A DNA stretch of 5,649 bases from the NCBI GenBank assembly GCA_030619425.1, contig JAUXBJ010000154.1:1-5649 (forward strand), read 5' to 3'. A program made the translations under genes and the position numbers. Shown in pieces: positions 1-5,186 of this stretch; the first letter of the stretch is position 1, and each line of letters starts with the position of its first letter. This DNA comes from a bacterium. GTDB taxonomy: Bacteria; Zixibacteria; MSB-5A5; GN15; FEB-12. Under the pieces are notes generated by a model that was not told the DNA's origin, did not search any database, and was given only the letters and a program-made list of their open reading frames with translations.

Positions 1-1203
1 GGTCTCCGGGTCTTCGATCTCGTGCAACAACAACACGCCGCCCGCTTGCGCCATCGCCTCAAGAATCAACACGCCCGGCATTATCGGATGTCCGGGGAAA
101 TGCCCCTGAAAGAACGGTTCGTTGATAGTCACGTTCTTCATCGCCACCACTCGCTTGCCCGGTTCCAGATCGAGAATGCGGTCGATCAACAGAAACGGGT
201 AGCGGTGCGGCATGATCTTCAGAATCGAGTTGATATCAAAGAAGACCTCGCCACCCTTGCCGGCGTATCGGCCGGCCAGTTTCTTTTTCTTGTAAAGGTC
301 ACGCATCTTTTTGGCCAGCGCAACGTTGGCCTTGTGCCCCGATCGCGCCGCCAGCACGTGCCCTTTGAACGGCACGCCGATCAGAAACAGGTCCCCCAAA
401 AGATCGAGCGCCTTGTGCCGAACCGGTTCGTTGGGGAAGCGCAAGGGGATGTCATTGATAATGCCGGTCTTGCCGACAAATGCCTCTTCTTTGAGATCAA
501 GCGCCTTGCGGATGCGGTCCACTTCGACCTGGCCCCCATCGCCATCGTAGATCACAACTGCGTTGTGAAGACCGCCCCCCTTGATCAACCCCGCCTCCCT
601 CAGTTGTTCCACTTCAGAGAGAAAGCAGAAAGTACGGGCCGGGGCAAACTCTTCCACGAACTCCTGTTCCAGATCAACCAATGATGTATACTGGGTACCG
701 AGAGCTGGGTTCTTGTAGTCGATCATGAAGGTGATGCGCATTTCATCCGACGGCGTCACCACCACATCGACACCTCGGTCCGGCTCGCTGTACACCATGG
801 GCGTGTCGATTTCGAGATAGACTTTGTCGGCATCCTGATCCTCGATACCGGCCTCGAGCAGCTTGTCGACATACGGCCGGGCCGAACCATCACCAACCGG
901 CGGCTCGTTGCTGTCGAGTTCGACTATCAGATTGTCGATCTGCAAGCCGGCAAAGGCCGCCAACACATGTTCCACCGTGTGGACTATTGCCTCACCCGCC
1001 TGGAGAGTCGTGCCCCGCGAGATATCCACGACATGATCTATATCCGCCTGGACCCACGGTTGGTCCGGCAAATCGGTGCGGACAAACCGAATCCCGGTGC
1101 CGGGCGGCGCCGGCTTGAAGGTCATAGTACAGTTGTTGCCGGTGTGTAAACCGGCTCCGGTCAACGTGCTCTCTTTTTTCGCCGTTCTCTGCTTCACAAA
1201 CAT
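1..1203 (-). CDS. lpxC/fabZ: Bifunctional UDP-3-O-acyl-N-acetylglucosamine deacetylase / 3-hydroxyacyl-ACP dehydratase, partial (C-terminus beyond window)
   Basis: The reading frame starts at ATG 1203 and is open to base 1, giving 401 visible residues. The first ~305 residues are LpxC, the zinc enzyme that removes acetate from UDP-3-O-acyl-GlcNAc in the committed step of lipid A synthesis. Visible marks are the N-terminal [24 protein letters not shown] (Glu78 and zinc ligand His79), [10 protein letters not shown] (zinc ligands His263 and Asp267) and SGH (His290, matching the catalytic His of E. coli LpxC). A Lys-rich linker (~305-316) leads into FabZ, which dehydrates 3-hydroxyacyl-ACP in fatty acid synthesis. 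It shows [12 protein letters not shown], then [12 protein letters not shown] with catalytic His368, and LEAMAQAGG with Glu382. About 60 more FabZ residues should lie outside the window. The start is supported by AGGGAA 7 nt upstream and by the family N-terminus. Both active sites look intact. The enzyme is expected in the cytoplasm. lpxA would be the expected next gene, outside the window. Confidence 0.97.
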   Translation of the reverse strand, partial: MFVKQRTAKKESTLTGAGLHTGNNCTMTFKPAPPGTGIRFVRTDLPDQPWVQADIDHVVDISRGTTLQAGEAIVHTVEHVLAAFAGLQIDNLIVELDSNEPPVGDGSARPYVDKLLEAGIEDQDADKVYLEIDTPMVYSEPDRGVDVVVTPSDEMRITFMIDYKNPALGTQYTSLVDLEQEFVEEFAPARTFCFLSEVEQLREAGLIKGGGLHNAVVIYDGDGGQVEVDRIRKALDLKEEAFVGKTGIINDIPLRFPNEPVRHKALDLLGDLFLIGVPFKGHVLAARSGHKANVALAKKMRDLYKKKKLAGRYAGKGGEVFFDINSILKIMPHRYPFLLIDRILDLEPGKRVVAMKNVTINEPFFQGHFPGHPIMPGVLILEAMAQAGGVLLLHEIEDPET

Positions 1204-1210
1204 AGCCGAG

Positions 1211-1216
1211 TTCCCT
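1211..1216 (-). promoter_or_regulatory. Ribosome binding site of lpxC/fabZ
   Basis: AGGGAA on the minus strand lies 7 nt before ATG 1203. It fixes that start, which also matches the usual LpxC N-terminus. Confidence 0.65.
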
Positions 1217-1232
1217 ATTTCAAGCCGGCTGG

Positions 1233-1261
1233 AGTATACCAGGAACGTCCGGCAGCCTCAA
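1233..1261 (-). promoter_or_regulatory. Sigma-70-type promoter of lpxC/fabZ with extended -10
   Basis: Read on the minus strand, a -35 box TTGAGG (1256-1261) is followed by a 17 nt spacer and a -10 box TATACT (1233-1238). TG one base before the -10 makes an extended -10. Transcription would begin near 1226, leaving a leader of about 23 nt before the ATG at 1203. The position, the spacing and the gene directly downstream all agree. The call rests on consensus matching only. It implies that lpxC/fabZ need not depend on the upstream regulatory pair. Confidence 0.6.
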
Positions 1262-1324
1262 GCTTTTTCTCGGCAGCCGGTCGTTCCCCAAGTTTTCCAA
1301 GGGGCTGTTGAAAAACGCCGCAAT

Positions 1325-1434
1325 CGTCATTGCGAGGAGTCCGGCGTAGGCGGACGACGCGGCAATCTCATACCACAGGTCTTCCAACGAATTGAGATTG
1401 CCACACCACGCGCAGCGCGTGGTTCGCAATGACG
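1325..1434. repeat. Palindromic intergenic repeat unit with cloverleaf folding
   Basis: This 110 bp non-coding block has an 11 bp perfect terminal inverted repeat, CGTCATTGCGA (1325-1335) against TCGCAATGACG (1424-1434). Nested inside is a second perfect 10 bp inverted repeat, GGCAATCTCA (1361-1370) against TGAGATTGCC (1393-1402). Two small hairpins lie between them: GTCCG/CGGAC (1339-1343 and 1351-1355) and CCACGCG-CAG-CGCGTGG (1406-1422). The whole can fold as a three-armed cloverleaf on either strand. The CGTCATTGCGAGGAG...GGCAATCTC wording recalls dispersed palindromic repeats found between genes in many bacterial genomes. It sits between the end of the ribbon-helix-helix gene and the lpxC promoter. 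No transposase is present, so it would be non-autonomous. Only one copy lies in this window, so dispersal is inferred. Confidence 0.7.
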
Positions 1435-1460
1435 GAATTATTACTTCTTTGGGCGGTCCG

Positions 1461-1718
1461 CTAGATCTCCTTGAGTGACTTGACCTGGCGCAGCTTTCGA
1501 AAGAGCGCAATGTACTCGCGCACCATGATCTCTTCCGCATCGGAAAGCCCTTCCATCATCGGAATGCCGATACGCAGCACCGCGCGAACCATATCCGAGG
1601 TCGTGCGATCATACTTCGAGGCCAGGGCTTTCAATTTCTCTTTCAGTTCGTACGACACGAAAACATTGAGGCAGTGATCACCTCTTAAGCGTCTGGTCTC
1701 CTTGGTACTTTCAGTCAT
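1461..1718 (-). CDS. Small ribbon-helix-helix-like DNA-binding protein
   Basis: This is an 85-residue protein. A charged N-terminal tail (residues 1-14) leads to a short strand-like segment, CLNVFVS (16-22). A helix YELKEKLKALASKYD (23-37) follows, then TTSDMVRAVLRIGIPMM (39-55), the usual strand-helix-turn-helix order of MetJ/Arc/CopG-type repressors. The N-cap TTSDMVR is typical of the second helix. A further amphipathic helix (60-82) is extra to the minimal fold and could serve in oligomerisation. I chose the second ATG of ATGATG because AGGAAAGGAG lies 5 nt before it. An in-frame ATG at 1805 would add 29 residues and overlap the upstream gene by 17 nt, but has no good ribosome site. The upstream sigma-4-like gene ends 70 nt away on the same strand, so the two probably form an operon. 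The target is unknown. No toxin gene adjoins, so an antitoxin role is not supported. Confidence 0.72.
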   Translation of the reverse strand: MTESTKETRRLRGDHCLNVFVSYELKEKLKALASKYDRTTSDMVRAVLRIGIPMMEGLSDAEEIMVREYIALFRKLRQVKSLKEI

Positions 1719-1723
1719 CATAA

Positions 1724-1733
1724 CTCCTTTCCT
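1724..1733 (-). promoter_or_regulatory. Ribosome binding site deciding the start of the ribbon-helix-helix gene
   Basis: AGGAAAGGAG on the minus strand lies 2 nt before the first and 5 nt before the second ATG of ATGATG. The spacing favours the second ATG (1718) and argues against the longer frame from 1805. Confidence 0.65.
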
Positions 1734-1788
1734 CGTTTTGCAGAAACTCTGAAACAGCTCTGATAGCGTCCGACAAAAGTCGGCCGCA

Positions 1789-2361
1789 TCAGTGATACTT
1801 CTCATGCCCGATCAGAAGCTGGGGCGAACTGATGGACAGGTTGTACTTGTTCTTAAGCACCGTCAGGACCGGACGCCAGGTGGCCGTTCGGTCGCGGTTG
1901 CGTATGATTTCGTCGAGTTCGGCGGCGAACGGTGATCGACATATGGGACAGTCAGGTATCACCTCGCGGCCAAGCCCGAAAGTCTCATGCACAAACCCGG
2001 CAAGTTGCTTCTTCAGTTTCCTGAGGCTGCGTTTATGCAGCACCTCCAGTTTGTGAATGCTGCGCCCGGACTTTTCGGCAATCCGACGATAACTCTCCCC
2101 CATGAAATGAAACCGGATCACGAACTCACGCTCGTCATCGTCGAGATTGTTCAGAGCCTCGGAAACACTCCGACGGATCAACTCTCGGCGTTCAATGCAA
2201 GTGGCTGTGGCCTCGGCGTCGGACAGACCTGCCGCCGCCGGGTGGTCAAGCGATATGAAGTCGGTGCGGAACAGATCACCGCCGTCCGGCGCCACTTTTG
2301 TGTCCGGATCGTGACCGATCTCGACGATCCAGTTCTGGTACACTATTCGGCTGCTGGGCAT
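1789..2361 (-). CDS. Sigma-70 region 4-like protein with C-terminal Cys2/His2 zinc-like module
   Basis: This is a 190-residue protein. Residues ~69-122 resemble sigma factor region 4: LNNLDDDEREFVIRFHF, then the helix-turn-helix ESYRRIAEKSGRSIHKLE and a basic tail RSLRKLKKQL. Sigma region 2, which binds core polymerase and the -10 box, is missing, so this is unlikely to be a working sigma factor on its own. It may be a DNA-binding regulator built on the same fold. The C-terminus (138-190) begins CPIC (Cys138, Cys141) and ends GHEKYH (His186, His190), a plausible zinc site around a helix-turn-helix-like core. This resembles small bacterial modules of the CxxC...HxxxH type. The N-terminal ~65 residues are unrecognised. 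The frame continues to a TTG at 2412 (207 residues). I prefer the second ATG of ATGATG, where AAAGGGG lies 4 nt upstream. The gene leads into the ribbon-helix-helix gene and is probably its operon partner. Confidence 0.75.
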   Translation of the reverse strand: MPSSRIVYQNWIVEIGHDPDTKVAPDGGDLFRTDFISLDHPAAAGLSDAEATATCIERRELIRRSVSEALNNLDDDEREFVIRFHFMGESYRRIAEKSGRSIHKLEVLHKRSLRKLKKQLAGFVHETFGLGREVIPDCPICRSPFAAELDEIIRNRDRTATWRPVLTVLKNKYNLSISSPQLLIGHEKYH

Positions 2362-2365
2362 CATT

Positions 2366-2372
2366 CCCCTTT
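2366..2372 (-). promoter_or_regulatory. Weak ribosome binding site before the sigma-4-like gene
   Basis: AAAGGGG on the minus strand lies 1 nt before the first and 4 nt before the second ATG of ATGATG (2364 and 2361). It is closer than ideal but better than anything ahead of the TTG at 2412. Confidence 0.45.
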
Positions 2373-2412
2373 CTCGTTCCTGGTTGTCGGTCGCCTGGTT
2401 CTGCTGGTCCAA

Positions 2413-2600
2413 GAAACAAAGGTCCCGGCGTGATGGCTACCACATGGGTTTCACATGACTATCTGACAATGACGACAATGGCGTATCACGTGAGTCACAT
2501 TATGCCGCTTAGTCGGTGTCAGGGTGGATTTTTCGCTCGCTTTGCCTCCGTCCAGTGCCTAACTTCAGGTGAACGTCGATAACCGTAGGAAGCGGAACAT
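2413..2600. other. Divergent intergenic region with small repeats, no clear promoter
   Basis: This gap of about 200 bp separates two genes transcribed away from each other, so both promoters should lie here. I find no convincing -35/-10 pair on either strand. It holds a direct repeat GACAATG at 2465-2471 and 2474-2480 (9 bp period), a direct repeat CACATG at 2441-2446 and 2452-2457 (11 bp period), and a perfect palindrome TCACGTGA at 2486-2493. These could be operator half-sites for a nearby regulator, but this is a guess from position. Confidence 0.35.
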
Positions 2601-2606
2601 AAGAGG
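2601..2606 (+). promoter_or_regulatory. Possible ribosome binding site for a non-standard start of the CPBP gene
   Basis: AAGAGG lies 5 nt before an in-frame CTG at 2612 and just after the in-frame stop TAA (2600-2602). The spacing is normal, but the codon is a rare initiator. Confidence 0.35.
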
Positions 2607-2611
2607 TTGAT

Positions 2612-3382
2612 CTGGACACTCCCGACTACGAGCGAATCCCCGTATACGACGCTGAAATCCCCAGCGACAATGCCTTCACACGGTTCCTGCGCTGGTCCGA
2701 CAACCTCAGCTTCCGGCGCTCCAAAGCCACTTGGGTAGCGCTGTTCCTGTTGCTTGTAGTCTACCCCGTTTCCTCGGTGGTCTTCGCCGGTGATCCGGAG
2801 GACCTCGCAGTGCTGCTTAACGATACCGTTCTGCTCTTCACACTAGTGGCGACGATCATGGTGCAATGGCTGCTTTTTCTGGTGCTGTTTGTAGCCACCT
2901 TCCGAGAGCAGACAGGGCTGCGCGGAGTCGGGCTTAAACCGCTGCGGGCTGTCGACTTCGCCTGGGCCATCTCTTTCCTGTTGGCGGCGAATCTGATTCT
3001 GGCCGGGCTGGCCTGGTTCCTGGCCCAGGTGGGGCTGCCTATGCCTGGGGAAATCGCATTGCTGATTCCTCAAGACACGGCCGGGAGAATTGTTTGGGTG
3101 GTGGTATCAGCAACAGCCGGCTTCTGCGAAGAGATAGCTTTCAGGGGCTACCTAATGACGCGATTGCGCATTCTTGGTAAAACCAAAACATGGGTGATGC
3201 CGGTGATTGTGTCGTCACTGGCGTTCGGTATTTGCCACGCTTATCAGGGTTGGCCGGGGTTGATACTGCTAACCGTGTATGGGTTCATGTTCGCACTGTT
3301 GTACCTTCGTACTCGGAGCCTGTGGCCCTGTATTATAGCGCACTTTTCCCAGGATTTCACGGCCCTGTTCATCCCACAGTAA
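2612..3382 (+). CDS. CPBP (Abi) family intramembrane glutamic protease-like protein
   Basis: This is a polytopic membrane protein with all three CPBP (Rce1-like) motifs. The first is CEEIAFRGYL, the EExxxR motif, with its Glu pair encoded at 3128-3133. The second is SLAFGICHAY (FxxxH), and the third is IIAHFSQDFTALF (HxxxD). Known members are membrane proteases, or probable ones, that cleave prenylated or other membrane substrates, and some act in bacteriocin immunity. The substrate here is unknown. Hydrophobic stretches fit six to eight membrane helices. The first standard start codon is TTG at 2750 (210 residues), but that would cut into the first helix. The same frame is open from 2603 and reads as a credible soluble N-terminus (TPDYERIPVYDAEIP, then RFLRWSDNLSFRRSKATW) before the helix VALFLLLVVYPVSSVVF. 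I therefore give CTG 2612 (256 residues) as the likely start. A lost start or frameshift just upstream is the alternative. It converges on the dockerin gene with an 11 bp gap. Confidence 0.9.
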   Translation: MDTPDYERIPVYDAEIPSDNAFTRFLRWSDNLSFRRSKATWVALFLLLVVYPVSSVVFAGDPEDLAVLLNDTVLLFTLVATIMVQWLLFLVLFVATFREQTGLRGVGLKPLRAVDFAWAISFLLAANLILAGLAWFLAQVGLPMPGEIALLIPQDTAGRIVWVVVSATAGFCEEIAFRGYLMTRLRILGKTKTWVMPVIVSSLAFGICHAYQGWPGLILLTVYGFMFALLYLRTRSLWPCIIAHFSQDFTALFIPQ

Positions 3383-3393
3383 GGTATGGGCGT

Positions 3394-5115
3394 TCAGAGC
3401 AACTGCCAGAGCCCATCGCAGCCGGAGCCGCCTGGACAAGGCGACGGCGGCGATCCGCCGGTGAACATGAAATCTACTAACATGACGAGGTCGCTGATGT
3501 CAATATCCTCGGATCCGCTAGAGTTACCGCCACTGCCATCAACATCAGCCTCCAACCAACAAAGAGGCGCTGGACCGCCGGTGAACATGTAATCCACCAG
3601 GTACACCAGATCGCCTATGTCAATGTCGTCCGCAGGATCGTAGTCTACGTTGCCCCTTATCTCGCCCATGCAACAGGTCGGCGGCTTGAGATGGTCGCTA
3701 TACCACTGATGACACCCTTCGGCCGACGCGATAAACTCAGCATAGCCCAACCGGCCGGAAATGAGGCAACTGAAGACTATCAGTGTTTTGTCCGGCGTCA
3801 GAGTGTAGTTGCTTCGAAATGTCATCACCGTGTGCAGGTCGGTATCCAACGAGTCCGACTCAATAACAAAGCCCTCGTTTGCAGTCATCATACTATCAAG
3901 CTCTTCCGGTACAAAACCACCGGCGAGATAGACCCATGCGTAGTTGTCCTCCGTATAGGCGCCGTAGAACTCAGCATTGCAGGTCGTATCGTCACTCTCG
4001 ATTTCGATAACCTCCAACATCGCAATACCGCCGTAACGATCGCTGTTCTCCTGGCACTCGATATCATCGTCGTCGTTGTACTCCGACCCGTTCTGCCAGA
4101 TCAACCGGTTGGAAAGATCGTAACCGGAACGGTTGCGGAAAACGGTGTCAGCCGGGATGTCCCAGTCGATCGCCTCACCGATAGTTAACCCCGAGTGCGT
4201 CTGGCCGTCGGCCGACCGGTATTCCGTGGCCTGAATGAGGAACGTACAGCTATCATACGCCGGTTGCGGGACTATCCACTTTCTCGTTATCAGCACGGAG
4301 GTGTCATGGGCAACGAACTGAGACTGGTACACTTTGTAGTCACCCGAATCGACCGGTGGCTCGTACCCCATAGGTATGAAGCCGCTCCTGTTGGTCATAC
4401 CCCACCCGAATATCGACCAGTTGCATACCACCGAGTCACCCTCGGACCAGCAAATAACCGGAGAACCGTCGTAGATGTAAACAGTCGCGTCGCCGGGGAT
4501 TGTATCCGCAGCCCCGGCAAGGCTATCACAATCACCGTATTCAAAAAAGTCCATGTTGACCCGGCCGGCCCCCTGGTTGCCGAAGTTGCCGTCGCTCTGA
4601 ATAACCAGTGATAGACAGCCGGTAGTAATCGTATCGTAGGCGGGAAGGTAAACAGTATCTGCCACCCAGCATTCCACTTCAAGAGGGTCTGGGCCATAAC
4701 CATATCCATCGGGGTCCAGATCGAGCCGTCCGCGCAGATAGACGATCGTCCCCGGTGCATTCACTACTCCACCAGTGTTTAGCGTGATAGTACCAGTGAC
4801 GCTGTTATTCTCGCCGCATGGAATCACCACGGTTCCCTGCAACTCCGATGAAATGGTCAACCACCCGGCCGGCCCGTTGTCCTGGACAGGAGTAATGGTT
4901 ATCGCCAAATCCGTGTCCCCCCAGTTATACAAAGTCCAGGGCGTATCCAACGGCACTCCGTGGTGGGTCCAGGTCGGCCACCCGATGTCGAACAGGTCAG
5001 GCGGCGGAAGTCTGAGATCGACGTCACGTGCCGGTCCATCGGCGGCGAGGAGATTGGTTCCTATTAATGCTACCACCGTGAAGGCGGCCAGCAGTCTCAA
5101 ACAGTCCTTGTACAT
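3394..5115 (-). CDS. Secreted protein with C-terminal dockerin-like repeat pair
   Basis: This is a 573-residue exported protein. A signal peptide (KDCLRLLAAFTVVALIGTNLLA, cleaved near Ala24-Ala25) is followed by a beta-rich Ig-like stretch (~35-125, including NWGDTDLAITITP and a GTIVYLRGRLD strand). A long Asp/Tyr-rich, Cys-containing central region (~125-470) matches no family I recognise. At ~475-487, HLKPPTCCMGEIRG links to two dockerin-like calcium repeats: NVDYDPADDIDIGDLVYLVDY (from 489) and DVDGSG...EDIDISDLVMLVDF (524-547), each followed by MFTGGP-type turns. A Gly-rich tail, GGSGCDGLWQLL, ends the protein. Dockerins bind cohesins in cellulosomes. In this kind of organism the repeats occur on many exported proteins and their partner is unknown. 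I see no catalytic motif and no sorting signal. The start is the second ATG of ATGATG behind GGGAGG. An ATG at 5136 would add 7 residues. It lies downstream of a paralogue on the same strand. Confidence 0.88.
   Translation of the reverse strand: MYKDCLRLLAAFTVVALIGTNLLAADGPARDVDLRLPPPDLFDIGWPTWTHHGVPLDTPWTLYNWGDTDLAITITPVQDNGPAGWLTISSELQGTVVIPCGENNSVTGTITLNTGGVVNAPGTIVYLRGRLDLDPDGYGYGPDPLEVECWVADTVYLPAYDTITTGCLSLVIQSDGNFGNQGAGRVNMDFFEYGDCDSLAGAADTIPGDATVYIYDGSPVICWSEGDSVVCNWSIFGWGMTNRSGFIPMGYEPPVDSGDYKVYQSQFVAHDTSVLITRKWIVPQPAYDSCTFLIQATEYRSADGQTHSGLTIGEAIDWDIPADTVFRNRSGYDLSNRLIWQNGSEYNDDDDIECQENSDRYGGIAMLEVIEIESDDTTCNAEFYGAYTEDNYAWVYLAGGFVPEELDSMMTANEGFVIESDSLDTDLHTVMTFRSNYTLTPDKTLIVFSCLISGRLGYAEFIASAEGCHQWYSDHLKPPTCCMGEIRGNVDYDPADDIDIGDLVYLVDYMFTGGPAPLCWLEADVDGSGGNSSGSEDIDISDLVMLVDFMFTGGSPPSPCPGGSGCDGLWQLL
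3433..3883 (-). repeat. Tandem duplicated segment, copy A (pairs with 5190-5649)
   Basis: The last ~150 codons of both dockerin genes align without gaps except in the second calcium-type loop. That loop accounts for the whole 9 bp length difference (451 against 460 bp). A 15 bp word CCGCCGGTGAACATG (plus strand) occurs at 3455-3469 and 3575-3589 here and at 5212-5226 in the other copy, encoding HMFTGGP-type turns of the dockerin repeats. The duplication is visible directly. Its full extent is cut by the window edge. Confidence 0.85.
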
Positions 5116-5119
5116 CATG

Positions 5120-5125
5120 CCTCCC
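5120..5125 (-). promoter_or_regulatory. Ribosome binding site of the dockerin-bearing protein gene
   Basis: GGGAGG on the minus strand lies 1 nt before the first and 4 nt before the second ATG of ATGATG (5118 and 5115). Another purine tract, AAGGAG, lies 14 nt before the alternative ATG at 5136, which is too far to be ideal. Confidence 0.55.
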
Positions 5126-5186
5126 AACGGTTGCATGGGTTTCTCTTACTCTCCTTATCTACTCACGTCCCGAGAATTGTGCTCCG

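Noticed and set aside
22..684. 220-codon open frame on the plus strand
   Set aside because: It is antisense to lpxC/fabZ, whose minus-strand frame carries all catalytic motifs. The plus translation is Arg/His/Gln-rich with no recognisable family.
1301..1319. GGGCTGTTGAAAAAC word as an insertion-sequence end
   Set aside because: It recalls some insertion element termini, but no inverted partner or transposase is present in the window.
1325..1434. tRNA-like gene suggested by the cloverleaf fold and GGTTCGCAAT
   Set aside because: At 110 nt with stems of 11, 5, 10 and 7 bp, the geometry does not fit a tRNA. The GGTTCG word falls across a hairpin and the outer stem, not in a T loop.
1220..1540. 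106-codon minus-strand frame
   Set aside because: It runs through the palindromic repeat and the lpxC promoter and overlaps the ribbon-helix-helix gene in another frame. Its composition is Ser/Arg-rich with no domain.
1461..2361. Toxin-antitoxin module (ribbon-helix-helix protein as antitoxin)
   Set aside because: The neighbouring gene encodes a DNA-binding-type protein, with no toxin family motif and no overlapping small toxin frame.
1987..2433. 148-codon plus-strand frame
   Set aside because: It is antisense to the sigma-4-like gene, which has clear helix-turn-helix and Cys/His motifs.
3383..3393. Bidirectional terminator between the convergent genes
   Set aside because: Only 11 bp separate the two stop codons and no hairpin with a T tract is visible.
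3691..4611. Two plus-strand frames (165 and 138 codons)
   Set aside because: Both are antisense to the dockerin-bearing protein gene, whose signal peptide and repeats identify the real frame.
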